DNA of 32,754 nucleotides, from the NCBI RefSeq assembly GCF_001422045.1, contig NZ_LMLW01000010.1, forward strand, positions 1 to 32,754, in the 5' to 3' direction. Positions 1 through 5,562 of this stretch are shown here, piece after piece; within the stretch, counting starts at the first letter, position 1, and every line of letters begins with the position of its first letter. The position numbers and the translations under genes were made by a program. Source of the DNA: Sphingomonas sp. Leaf242. Lineage in GTDB: Bacteria > Pseudomonadota > Alphaproteobacteria > Sphingomonadales > Sphingomonadaceae. The notes below the pieces were generated by a model. It saw nothing but the letters and a program-made list of their open reading frames with translations, was not told where the DNA came from and did not search any database.

Positions 1-83
1 GCATCGCTACCCGTTACGACAAGCTTGCGGCTAACTTCCTGTCAGCTGTCGCGCTCGCAACAGCGGTCGCCTTTTGGATGTGA
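1..83 (+). CDS. IS5-family transposase, C-terminal fragment (5' part outside window)
   Basis: Reading from base 3 gives IATRYDKLAANFLSAVAL followed by ATAVAFWM and a TGA stop. An [IV]xTRYDKLAxNFLxAVxLA tail ending in a hydrophobic FW stretch is characteristic of the C-terminus of DDE transposases in the IS5 family (IS427/IS1031-like groups). Only about 26 residues are in the window, so catalytic residues cannot be checked and it is unknown whether the copy is intact. It marks the left edge of the accessory region and could have helped assemble or rearrange it. Confidence 0.75.
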   Translation, partial: IATRYDKLAANFLSAVALATAVAFWM

Positions 84-97
84 ATGAGTCTGAGCCC
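1..97 (+). mobile_element. Right end of an IS5-family insertion sequence (truncated by window edge)
   Basis: The transposase tail runs to a TGA at 81-83. It is followed by a short segment ending in TGAATGAGTCTGAGCCC, which looks like the outer end of an IS terminal inverted repeat, and then TA at 98-99, which could be the target duplication. The opposite IS end lies outside the window, so the repeat pairing and the exact boundary at about 97 are inferred. Confidence 0.6.
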
Positions 98-185
98 TAG
101 AAGCCATGCCCGATAATTTCGCTGTTGTAGTGGCATCGAGCCAAGCTACCATGTCAATGTCGATAACCGATTCGGAGAATTTCAA

Positions 186-455
186 GTGAGGATGCTTACA
201 ATTTTGGCGGCTGCGACTGCTGTAATTCTTCCCGCTATGCCTGCCGATGCCCAAACCCTACGTGCCTGCCGACTCGAGGCGGATACATCTGGAGGTGATT
301 ATCAGGCACCGGGAGCACGTAGGTGCAGTCCGGTTACCACTCCGCCGTCGCTTGGCCGAAGCTCGGCAAGTGCGGGCGCCCCTGGCGTCGATTCTGGTAG
401 CTCGCAAGAAACGACGGATGCAGAGCGACTTCTAGAAAGCGCCCTTTCCAAATAA
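186..455 (+). CDS. Small secreted hypothetical protein (89 aa)
   Basis: A GTG start at 186 is favoured because GGAG at 174-177 sits eight bases upstream; the in-frame ATG at 192 is too far from it. The N-terminus is a Sec-type signal peptide (basic start, hydrophobic LTILAAATAVILPA core, likely cleavage after ADAQ near residue 23). The mature part is short, rich in Ser, Gly and Pro, with two cysteines, and ends in a charged ERLLESALSK helix. I recognise no family. It is the first of five same-strand small genes each followed by the CCGCTAACGCCCA-type repeat. The small size and biased composition leave some doubt that it is translated. Confidence 0.45.
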   Translation: MRMLTILAAATAVILPAMPADAQTLRACRLEADTSGGDYQAPGARRCSPVTTPPSLGRSSASAGAPGVDSGSSQETTDAERLLESALSK

Positions 456-463
456 TGTTAAAA

Positions 464-494
464 GGCTGCGGCGGATATACCCTCCGCCGCAGCC
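464..494. terminator. Strong hairpin after first small gene (11-bp perfect stem)
   Basis: GGCTGCGGCGG at 464-474 pairs exactly with CCGCCGCAGCC at 484-494 around a 9-base loop. It lies nine bases past the stop of the first small gene. On the + strand no T-run follows. On the - strand the hairpin is followed by TTTTAACATTATTT, so the better Rho-independent terminator is for leftward transcription. It may act in both directions. Confidence 0.5.
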
Positions 495-554
495 ACACTC
501 TCCCGCGGGCTTCGGCGCGTGCCGTACCCCGATTCCGCGACATCGGTACCCGGG

Positions 555-592
555 CCGCTTACGCTCATTCCCGGTCATTCTTACTTCCGGTA
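555..592 (+). repeat. Diverged copy 1 of the CCGCTAACGCCCA repeat
   Basis: CCGCTTACGCTCATTCCCGG followed by TCATTC matches the left module of the better copies at 1366 and 1876 (core CCGCTAACGCCCA, then GGtCgTTC). It is the most degenerate copy. It lies between the first and second small genes; the 456-601 interval otherwise holds only the hairpin at 464-494. Confidence 0.45.
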
Positions 593-601
593 TGACGGCG
601 T

Positions 602-988
602 ATGGCAACTGGTAAATGGGTATCGACTGCGCTGGTGCTTGGCGCGGTAGCTGCATGGATAAGCATTTTCTCGACTGTTGAACCACGCCTGCCGGCTGCC
701 AGAGCAGATGGGTCTTTCTACAATCCGTGCTGTGGCTTCTTAACCTTGCGCGGTGGTAATTTGCGGGATGGAAACGAAGCTGTCTCCTACGTGATCGAGC
801 GGGATAAGGTCGGTGCTTACGTTCTGCCGAACGCCCTAGTCAGTGTCGCCAGCAAACGGCTCGACATCGATCGCAGTGCATATCCGCTCAAGCTGCGACT
901 TGATCGGGAGCGTGATCCATCCAGCATCGAGGTGATGGATCGTAGCAACGGACCGGCCTATATTTTTGCACGCCGCGATGTCCGCTAA
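602..988 (+). CDS. Hypothetical exported or membrane-anchored protein (128 aa)
   Basis: The N-terminus carries one hydrophobic stretch (residues about 8-27, WVSTALVLGAVAAWISIFST), which could be a signal anchor or an uncleaved signal peptide. The rest is a soluble domain with a CC pair in YNPCCGFLTL, a central GNEAVSYVIERDKVGAYVLP and a C-terminal basic tail. I do not recognise a named family; the layout (GSFYNPCCG then a beta-rich body) looks like a conserved small periplasmic protein. No clear Shine-Dalgarno sequence precedes the ATG. The last codons, GTC CGC TAA, are the start of the downstream repeat, so the repeat supplies the C-terminal Val-Arg and the stop. Confidence 0.65.
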   Translation: MATGKWVSTALVLGAVAAWISIFSTVEPRLPAARADGSFYNPCCGFLTLRGGNLRDGNEAVSYVIERDKVGAYVLPNALVSVASKRLDIDRSAYPLKLRLDRERDPSSIEVMDRSNGPAYIFARRDVR

Positions 989-1022
989 CTTCCCATTCCG
1001 GTATCGCCCAACAACGGGCTTT
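979..1022 (+). repeat. Copy 2 of the CCGCTAACGCCCA repeat
   Basis: TGTCCGCTAACTTCCCATTC followed by CGG matches the left module of the family. The copy starts inside the coding region of the second small gene and supplies its stop codon at 986-988. Confidence 0.55.
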
Positions 1023-1077
1023 AGGTAAGATTTTTAGATTTACGGCTAAGCACGTCGCCGCCCAACGGAGCGGTCAA

Positions 1078-1374
1078 ATGCAGACATTCATTCAAAAGAT
1101 ATTCGGCATCGGAGGCTGTTTTGGCTTCGCAATTTTGCTCCTCGGGGCGGGTTGGCAAACTTACGTCCTAGAGTTTCGTCCTGTCGTGTCGACTCACGTG
1201 CCGGAATTCCCGTCGCCAAATTGGATGTGCGGTCGAGCTATTAGCGCTCGCCATTGCGTCGTCATCAGTATGGGTGAACGATCCGTTTGGGACTACTTCA
1301 TTTTATCGCTGCCTCTTTGCATCATGCTGGCGGGAGGTGGGATACTCCTATCCCGCTCTGAGCACGTCCGCTAA
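1078..1374 (+). CDS. Small membrane protein with two TM segments (98 aa)
   Basis: The ATG at 1078 has GGAG at 1067-1070, seven bases upstream. Two hydrophobic segments are visible: residues about 9-31 (GIGGCFGFAILLLGAGW region) and about 71-90 (WDYFILSLPLCIMLAGGGIL). The loop between them, with two cysteines (NWMCGRA and ARHCVVIS), would lie on one face of the inner membrane. No family is recognised. The C-terminus ends GAG CAC GTC CGC TAA, so its stop codon too comes from the adjacent repeat copy. Confidence 0.6.
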   Translation: MQTFIQKIFGIGGCFGFAILLLGAGWQTYVLEFRPVVSTHVPEFPSPNWMCGRAISARHCVVISMGERSVWDYFILSLPLCIMLAGGGILLSRSEHVR

Positions 1375-1430
1375 CGCCCAATAGCGGTCGTTCGTCCCTC
1401 ACCGTCTCTTGCCCGAAAGCCGCCGACCGT
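1366..1430 (+). repeat. Copy 3 of the CCGCTAACGCCCA repeat (bipartite, well preserved)
   Basis: The left module is GTCCGCTAACGCCCAATAGC followed by GGTCGTTC. The right module GCCCGAAAGCCGCCGACCGT is at 1411-1430. Both modules line up with copy 4 at the same spacing. The copy provides the stop of the preceding membrane protein at 1372-1374. Confidence 0.65.
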
Positions 1431-1467
1431 TAAGGTTCCTACAGCGATGGATGCGACTTAGGACGGG

Positions 1468-1812
1468 ATGATCATGCTTGCTCGTTACTGGACCAACAAA
1501 CTCGGTCTGGCAGGAGTGCTCGGTCTGTATGGCGTTTCCGTTCTCCTTCTTGACCTTTTGGGAGTGAGTGAGTTTGCGGCCGTGGCTCTCCCGTTGGCGC
1601 TCCTTCCGCTGGCTAGCCTCCTCCCCGGTTCACGCCGATTGTTCTCCGGAATGATGCTGCCCGGCATCCTGATCTGCGCCACGGTCGCAATAGCTTATGG
1701 ATCGTTGAACTGGACCGACGCACCGTCCGCCAGACTCGTTTATGCGGCATACTTTCTATTCGCTGCCTCGTGGGGATATGCGATCTATCGGGCGTTCTCG
1801 ACACCAACTTGA
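1468..1812 (+). CDS. Small polytopic membrane protein (114 aa, about 4 TM)
   Basis: Two starts are possible, ATG 1468 and ATG 1474; the purine stretch GGACGGG at 1461-1467 is better spaced for 1474. Hydrophobic segments are visible at about residues 13-31 (LAGVLGLYGVSVLLLDLLGV), 35-52, 60-79 (SGMMLPGILICATVAIAYG) and 89-107 (VYAAYFLFAASWGYAIYRAF). It is nearly all membrane and has no recognisable catalytic motif or family. It is the fourth gene of the repeat-punctuated series, with the repeat starting 64 bases after its stop. Confidence 0.55.
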   Translation: MIMLARYWTNKLGLAGVLGLYGVSVLLLDLLGVSEFAAVALPLALLPLASLLPGSRRLFSGMMLPGILICATVAIAYGSLNWTDAPSARLVYAAYFLFAASWGYAIYRAFSTPT

Positions 1813-1875
1813 TGTCCGCTCTCCATCCATCGCCCGCGAAAGCAGCCTGACCGCTCCCCTTCCGCAAACCCGCCA

Positions 1876-1943
1876 GCCCGCTAACGCCCAAATATGGACA
1901 TTCAATCAGGCCGTACCTGCCGTCGAAAGCGGCCGTTCGGTTC
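1876..1943 (+). repeat. Copy 4 of the CCGCTAACGCCCA repeat (bipartite)
   Basis: GCCCGCTAACGCCCAAATAT, then GGACATTC and, about 20 bases on, CGTCGAAAGCGGCCGTTCGG at 1921-1940. The two modules keep the same order and distance as in copy 3. Between 1813 and 2025 I see nothing else. Confidence 0.65.
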
Positions 1944-2025
1944 GCCCGACCTCATCCAGTATTTACAAATCCTAGATAATTTGGGTCCAATTTCCAGAAA
2001 GTAAAATCTAATTTAGGGATTTCAG

Positions 2026-2463
2026 ATGCGGAAAGATATTCTAGGATTTTGCATCGTAGCTTTATTATTTTCGACTAGTGCAAATGCACAATTTGCGGGT
2101 CTACTCGGAAAAAGATTTGGACTTCCACCAGAGGGCGAAGTCGGCGGATCGTATCAATCAAATAACCAGATAAGAACGTACATCACGTCAGAGCCATATG
2201 ATAATTCATTGTTATACGAAAAACTTATAACCAAGACGTCTGAAATGGCGGCAGACCGAGGTTTTTCGCATATTGGTGTCACGAAGAACAGCTGCACAAC
2301 CGCTATAATTGGGGGAACCCCCCGCTCAACAAGCTGCTATCTGATAGCGATTATGCTAAATGAGCACGAAACCGCTAAATCTCGTGGGGGCCGTGAGGTT
2401 CGGTACTATTCTGTGAAAACCGTTAGTAGTGGTGTGATAGCGCCGCTACCCGCATCAAGGTAA
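2026..2463 (+). CDS. Secreted hypothetical protein, AT-rich gene (145 aa)
   Basis: AGGGA at 2015-2019 sits six bases before the ATG. The signal peptide is clear: MRKDILGFCIVALLFSTSANAQ with cleavage after ANA near residue 21. The mature protein begins with a Gly-rich FAGLLGKRFGLPPEGEVGGS stretch and then has a compact alpha/beta-looking domain (YEKLITKTSEMAADRGFSHIGVTKNSC) with two cysteines that could form a disulfide. That helix pattern resembles small periplasmic proteins annotated as CC0125/CC1285-like, but this is only a pattern impression. The gene is visibly richer in A and T than its surroundings, which suggests recent transfer. Confidence 0.7.
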   Translation: MRKDILGFCIVALLFSTSANAQFAGLLGKRFGLPPEGEVGGSYQSNNQIRTYITSEPYDNSLLYEKLITKTSEMAADRGFSHIGVTKNSCTTAIIGGTPRSTSCYLIAIMLNEHETAKSRGGREVRYYSVKTVSSGVIAPLPASR

Positions 2464-2525
2464 TAGCGCGACAAGTTGACTCCCGATCAACGGCCCTTTT
2501 CTGAAGAGCGGCTGCGCCACGCAGT

Positions 2526-2573
2526 GTCTGCTAACACCGCCCCCTACCCAATAACGGCCAGTCCGCTTTCCTC
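2526..2573 (+). repeat. Copy 5 of the CCGCTAACGCCCA repeat
   Basis: TGTCTGCTAACACC then CCCAATAACGGCCAGTCCGC followed by TTTCC. Read on the - strand it ends GGAAAGCGGACTGGCCGTTA, the mirror of the GAAAGCGG module of copies 3 and 4. Confidence 0.5.
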
Positions 2574-2855
2574 CCCATCACGACATTCGCGAGCGGATAG
2601 TCGGGCTTCAAAATCGGTTTTCGCAAAGATGAACCAGCGTCCGAAGTTGGGAAGCGAGGGAAGGGGCGTGAGCGTCCGCAATTCGGTCTCGCCGGCCCCA
2701 ACCGGCCGGGCCATCAAGGACCGATTGCCGACGTTCGCGGCTGGCTGATCCAGAGGAATTTGTATCGCCGCAGAAAACTCACGCCAATCGGGCGGAACCA
2801 GTGATACTCTGGGCGAATTTGCATAGCCGATTTGGACGACCCCGTTCAGGAACAA
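2544..2855 (-). CDS. Doubtful hypothetical protein (103 aa)
   Basis: An open frame of 103 codons with a weak TTG start at 2855. It has no recognised family, signal peptide or membrane segment, and no clear ribosome site. Its last codons and stop run into repeat copy 5. It is the only open frame of note between 2464 and 2907, and it may be a decayed gene or chance coding. Listed so that the interval is accounted for. Confidence 0.2.
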   Translation of the reverse strand: MFLNGVVQIGYANSPRVSLVPPDWREFSAAIQIPLDQPAANVGNRSLMARPVGAGETELRTLTPLPSLPNFGRWFIFAKTDFEARLSARECRDGEESGLAVIG

Positions 2856-2907
2856 CAGCCCTAAAGGCGGCCCAGTCTGTGCGGATTATGCAAAATTCGA
2901 ATCTGGA

Positions 2908-3096
2908 TCAGTCGGCTGTGGCGAGCTGTGCCATCATGAGTTGGCGCACTGCCTCGGGACGAGACAGTGGGCTCGTCTGGCGGTCGATCCATGCATCCAG
3001 CGCGGCGAGTTGATCAGGAGCCAAGCGCAAGTTGATGGGTGTCGAACCCACTGGCGGCCTTCCGCGACCTCTTTTGTTGGCACCAACAATTGACAT
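2908..3096 (-). CDS. Ribbon-helix-helix DNA-binding regulator (62 aa)
   Basis: The protein reads as a basic arm (NKRGRGRPPVGS) followed by a classic RHH core: TPINLRLAPDQLAALDAWID then a loop and SRPEAVRQLMMAQL. The beta-strand residues before LRLAP would insert in the major groove as a dimer; this is the MetJ/Arc/CopG fold used by many plasmid and toxin-antitoxin repressors. ATG 3096 is chosen because upstream codons are not protein-like. Its start codon lies at the centre of the inverted repeat 3079-3113, which points to autorepression. It faces the rightward operon from 3189 and most likely controls it. I see no toxin partner next to it on the same strand. Confidence 0.75.
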   Translation of the reverse strand: MSIVGANKRGRGRPPVGSTPINLRLAPDQLAALDAWIDRQTSPLSRPEAVRQLMMAQLATAD

Positions 3097-3113
3097 GGTT
3101 AATAGTTGGTGCC
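3079..3113. promoter_or_regulatory. Inverted-repeat operator for the divergent RHH gene and operon
   Basis: GGCACCAAC at 3079-3087 and GTTGGTGCC at 3105-3113 are exact complements. Counting further inward matches (ATT/AAT) gives 12 of 13 positions. The dyad centre is at 3096, the first base of the RHH start codon. The left arm lies inside a smaller GTTGG-CA-CCAAC palindrome. The most economical reading is the binding site of the RHH dimer of dimers. Confidence 0.65.
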
Positions 3114-3119
3114 AGATAT
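3090..3119 (+). promoter_or_regulatory. Probable sigma-70-type promoter of the seven-gene operon
   Basis: A perfect -35 hexamer TTGACA lies at 3090-3095. AGATAT at 3114-3119 is a plausible -10 with an 18-base spacer. The -35 lies between the operator arms and the right arm fills the spacer, so a bound repressor would block polymerase. Transcription would start near 3126, about 60 bases before the first operon gene. Confidence 0.5.
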
Positions 3120-3122
3120 AAC

Positions 3123-3158
3123 GAGCTGACGCAAGGCTTAGGACCCTCGCGTCAGCTC
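3123..3158. promoter_or_regulatory. Second perfect inverted repeat, in the operon leader
   Basis: GAGCTGACGC at 3123-3132 pairs exactly with GCGTCAGCTC at 3149-3158 across 16 bases. It lies between the proposed start of transcription and the first gene (ATG 3189). It could be the site of a second regulator, such as the MerR-like or AlpA-like product of the operon, or it could form a stem-loop in the leader RNA. No T-run follows, so it is not a standard terminator. Confidence 0.5.
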
Positions 3159-3188
3159 TGACCACAACCGATCGAGTGGAGATCGAAT

Positions 3189-3542
3189 ATGGCTGCTGAA
3201 GCCCCTTATAGGGGTGTGCGAATCCGTGCACCCGAAATTGATGCCGCCGACGTCCCTTTGATCGACATGGCCGACCGCGACATAGTCATGAGCGGTTCCA
3301 GCGACGTCCAAGAGGGCGGCGACTCGATCGACGCGCTGATACTTGGCGTCGAGGCTTTGATCGAGCGGCAGCGTGGAATGATGCGTCATCACCACGCCGA
3401 CGCCTTCCTGATCGATAACGAGCTTTGCGGTGCGATTGCGTCGTTGCTTACGATGGTCCGGACCAAAGCAACCGAGATCGTCGACGTCGGCGGGGAAATG
3501 GAGAAGGCCGGCCAGCGCTTGCCAAAGGTCATGGCAGCGTGA
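3189..3542 (+). CDS. Hypothetical protein, first gene of compact operon (117 aa)
   Basis: GGAG at 3178-3181 is seven bases before the ATG. The product is acidic at the N-terminus, then predicted mainly helical: SIDALILGVEALIERQRGMMRHHHADAFLIDNELCGAIASLLTMVR. There is no signal peptide or membrane segment. The His-rich patch (RHHHAD) is notable but too short to assign a function. I recognise no family. Its stop TGA (3540-3542) overlaps the GTG of the next gene in a GTGA, indicating translational coupling. The context (RHH control, HTH genes downstream) suggests an accessory or mobile-element role. Confidence 0.65.
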   Translation: MAAEAPYRGVRIRAPEIDAADVPLIDMADRDIVMSGSSDVQEGGDSIDALILGVEALIERQRGMMRHHHADAFLIDNELCGAIASLLTMVRTKATEIVDVGGEMEKAGQRLPKVMAA

Positions 3543-3841
3543 GGGCCGCGTTGCAACGGAAGGCCGCAGACAGCTTGGTGAGAGAGGGCGAAGTGTTCGC
3601 CTTCGCTAGGTCGGTTGCGCCGGCTGCGCTCGATCGCTTCGACGGCATTCGGATTGGCAATCTGATCGAGGCGTTGTTTGGATTGCTCAATCAAGCCGCA
3701 GGCGATCCGGACTTGGAAGACGGGGACCTAGACCGCTGCACGGCGGGCGAAGGCGGCCCAATGCAGGCGCGCGGCTCGATACCCTTTGGCAGAACGCAGC
3801 GTGATAGGCACCGGCTTTCCAAATCGTCGCTTGTGGAGTGA
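3539..3841 (+). CDS. Hypothetical protein, second operon gene (100 aa)
   Basis: The GTG start at 3539 is chosen for its GTGA overlap with the upstream stop. The N-terminal half looks helical (AALDRFDGIRIGNLIEALFGLL), followed by an acidic GDPDLEDGDLD patch and a basic C-terminal tail. A short helical unit followed by GDPDLED is a layout I associate with small uncharacterised proteins of alphaproteobacterial mobile elements; that is an impression, not a family assignment. Its stop overlaps the next gene's GTG in a second GTGA. Confidence 0.6.
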   Translation: MRAALQRKAADSLVREGEVFAFARSVAPAALDRFDGIRIGNLIEALFGLLNQAAGDPDLEDGDLDRCTAGEGGPMQARGSIPFGRTQRDRHRLSKSSLVE

Positions 3842-4689
3842 TCTTTAGTCACTTAGGGATGAAGGCCAGTCGAAAACAAGGATGGCCGATGCCAACCAAA
3901 AAGCCGATTCTACGCGGCGATATCATGGCCAAGGCTGAAATCCCTCGGGACGTCATGACGTTCTGGGTTAGGGGCGGCGTGCTGCGCCCGATCGACGCTC
4001 CGAAAACGGGCACCGGCTTCAAGTTGCGGTTCGAATGGTATGAGGCGAACATCGCCGCGATCATGAACCAGCTCCGCATCCTTGGCGTCAGCATCAAAGG
4101 GATGCTGTCGGTCTGCAAGGTCTATCGCGACGCTATTGCGTTCTTCGATGGTCGCGGCGCGACTCGCGACGAAGTTCACGCCATGTGGACGCTCGACATG
4201 ATTGAGCGCAACGTGATCGCCCGCAGGGTGAAGCGCTGGGGGTATCGCGACATAGTTGAAGCCCCCGGCTTCGACCCAGATACGAACCCATGGATTGCCG
4301 CAGAAGCGGCCGATAATATCTCGATGGAAGACGAGCTTTGGGCCGAGATCGTGCCGTGGACCGCTGAAATCCACGGCGCGCAGAAGGTAACGGTGCGCGT
4401 CATGGAGTTGTGGGAAGGGATGCCGCGCGAGGAATTTCGCCGCCACCTCGATCCCTATGTGAACATCACCGAGCAGGCCGAGGTGAGCTATGCGCCCGAC
4501 GGCGTTGCATCCCCCGAGGAATTGACCTTTTTCTGGCGGGTTGGAGAGACTGACGACTACCGTTTCAGATGGGGTCCCGACGCAGGCAAACTGGCGCGCG
4601 CGGATGGCGCAAAGTCCATGATCGCGATCGACGTCTCCGCGGTTCTGCGATCGGTCTGGCACACACCAGACGGCGGAGCTTCCGCATGA
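3838..4689 (+). CDS. Protein with MerR-like N-terminal HTH and unknown C-terminal domain (up to 283 aa)
   Basis: The GTG at 3838 overlaps the upstream stop; ATG 3859 and ATG 3889 are alternative starts. Residues about 27-85 look like a winged-helix MerR-type unit: RGDIMAKAEIPRDVMTFWVR, then GGVLRPID, a basic GTGFKLRFEWYE wing and a helix AAIMNQLRILGVSIKGML. The remaining 200 residues are acidic and Trp-rich (DELWAEIVPWTAEIHG, VMELWEGMPREEF, ELTFFWRVGETDDYRFRW) and match nothing I know. A DNA-binding head with a large partner domain fits a regulator or a recruiter of another element protein. It is the largest gene of the operon, and the C-terminus overlaps the next ATG in an ATGA. Confidence 0.7.
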   Translation: MIFSHLGMKASRKQGWPMPTKKPILRGDIMAKAEIPRDVMTFWVRGGVLRPIDAPKTGTGFKLRFEWYEANIAAIMNQLRILGVSIKGMLSVCKVYRDAIAFFDGRGATRDEVHAMWTLDMIERNVIARRVKRWGYRDIVEAPGFDPDTNPWIAAEAADNISMEDELWAEIVPWTAEIHGAQKVTVRVMELWEGMPREEFRRHLDPYVNITEQAEVSYAPDGVASPEELTFFWRVGETDDYRFRWGPDAGKLARADGAKSMIAIDVSAVLRSVWHTPDGGASA

Positions 4690-4871
4690 TCGTGAAGCCT
4701 CGCGAACCGGCCGACCTCTACGCTCCGTTGGAGACGGTGCCGAGGCCCCGTCCGATCGGCGAGGTTTTCCAGGTCTTATTGGTCCGCTGGTGGCTGACGC
4801 TAATGGTCGAGGCGTACCGCGTGGCCAGTAAGCCGCGCCTGCGACCGCCCAAGGCCAAGCGCACCCGCTAA
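4686..4871 (+). CDS. Short basic protein with one hydrophobic helix (61 aa)
   Basis: The ATG at 4686 forms an ATGA overlap with the stop of the MerR-like gene. The sequence has a Pro-rich N-terminus (PRPRPIGEV), a helix FQVLLVRWWLTLMVEAYRVA that could lie in or on a membrane, and a Lys/Arg/Pro tail (KPRLRPPKAKRTR). No family is recognised. The 75-base gap after it holds a small CTCGGAA/TTCCGAG hairpin at 4899-4917 and is the only real gap inside the operon. Confidence 0.55.
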   Translation: MIVKPREPADLYAPLETVPRPRPIGEVFQVLLVRWWLTLMVEAYRVASKPRLRPPKAKRTR

Positions 4872-4946
4872 TTTCGACACGTCCGCCCTACCCCATCGCT
4901 CGGAACGCGCTTCCGAGAACGCCACCGCCTTGCCGGAACGCATCTG

Positions 4947-5195
4947 ATGATAAACGCCAAGCCTGTAGCCGCTCCCGCAGCGGCTTCCATTACAGCCAAC
5001 GACAACCGGCAGGCTCCGCGTATCGGACCGCCGCGCATGATCGCGCAGCCAATCCCTCACGACGTCGGGATCGCTCTGTTCATGAGGGGGGGGGGCGGCG
5101 TGTCGATCGGTGTGATCGCCGCGACGATCGCTCCGCAATGGCAGCCGAATCTCCACCAGTGGAAAATTCATTATGAGCATTGCAGCGACCGTTGA
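4947..5195 (+). CDS. Hypothetical protein interrupted by a ten-G run (82 aa as sequenced)
   Basis: The product opens with an Ala-rich stretch and an ANDNR motif. The segment HDVGIALFMRGG then GVSIGVIAATIA could be the start of a helix-turn-helix. At 5086-5095 the gene crosses ten consecutive G. As given, the frame ends at 5195 and overlaps the next gene by 23 bases. With eleven G it would end at TGA 5174-5176, giving an ATGA overlap with the next start and a 76-residue product; with nine G it would stop within a few codons. The C-terminus is therefore uncertain: sequencing error, a disrupted gene, or phase variation. Confidence 0.45.
   Translation: MINAKPVAAPAAASITANDNRQAPRIGPPRMIAQPIPHDVGIALFMRGGGGVSIGVIAATIAPQWQPNLHQWKIHYEHCSDR
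5086..5095 (+). repeat. Homopolymer of ten G inside a coding region
   Basis: A run of exactly ten G follows CATGA within the small gene at 4947-5195. It is the longest homopolymer I noticed in the window. Such tracts are prone to slipped-strand changes in cells and to base-call errors. Confidence 0.95.
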
Positions 5196-5562
5196 AACCC
5201 ACGTGAATGAACCATCAAAGCAGCTAGCTGCCTGTTCCCCAATTCGGAAACAGGGCCGCACCCCAGCTGGGAGTGCCTTAAAGCGGGATCAGGTAGCATT
5301 CCCGATCGAGGTCGTGCGGATGATGGGCCTGGATACCGCAGTGGGGTTGATGGGCAAGGGCCGCCGTGCAGACGAACTCTGCATCACCGTTCGCGCACTC
5401 AATTACAAAAGCAGTGGCGAGCGTGGCGCGTCCGATGCCGACATCAGGTCCGCAGCGGCCGCCCGCGAGGGAAGGGGCGAACGGCTCCTCGCCCATGCAC
5501 GCAGGCTTCGGGCCGTACTCGCCCGCCTATTTGAACACGATTGCCTCAAGGAAGCCGCATGA
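5173..5562 (+). CDS. Hypothetical protein, sixth operon gene (129 aa)
   Basis: The product has a polar N-terminus, a middle segment GLDTAVGLMGKGRRADELCI and a long basic C-terminal helix (AAAREGRGERLLAHARRLRAVLARLFEHDC). There is no signal or membrane segment, and no family is recognised. The Arg-rich amphipathic C-terminus suggests nucleic-acid or protein binding, but that is guesswork. Its stop at 5560-5562 overlaps the AlpA-like start in an ATGA. Confidence 0.6.
   Translation: MSIAATVETHVNEPSKQLAACSPIRKQGRTPAGSALKRDQVAFPIEVVRMMGLDTAVGLMGKGRRADELCITVRALNYKSSGERGASDADIRSAAAAREGRGERLLAHARRLRAVLARLFEHDCLKEAA

Noticed and set aside
500..2600. Classical integron with attC sites
   Set aside because: The repeat core does not satisfy RYYYAAC/GTTRRRY, and no integron integrase or attI is visible; kept only as a cassette-like analogy.
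2908..3542. RHH gene and 3189 gene as a toxin-antitoxin pair
   Set aside because: They are divergent, not co-transcribed, and the 3189 product has no ParE, RelE, PIN or other toxin signature.
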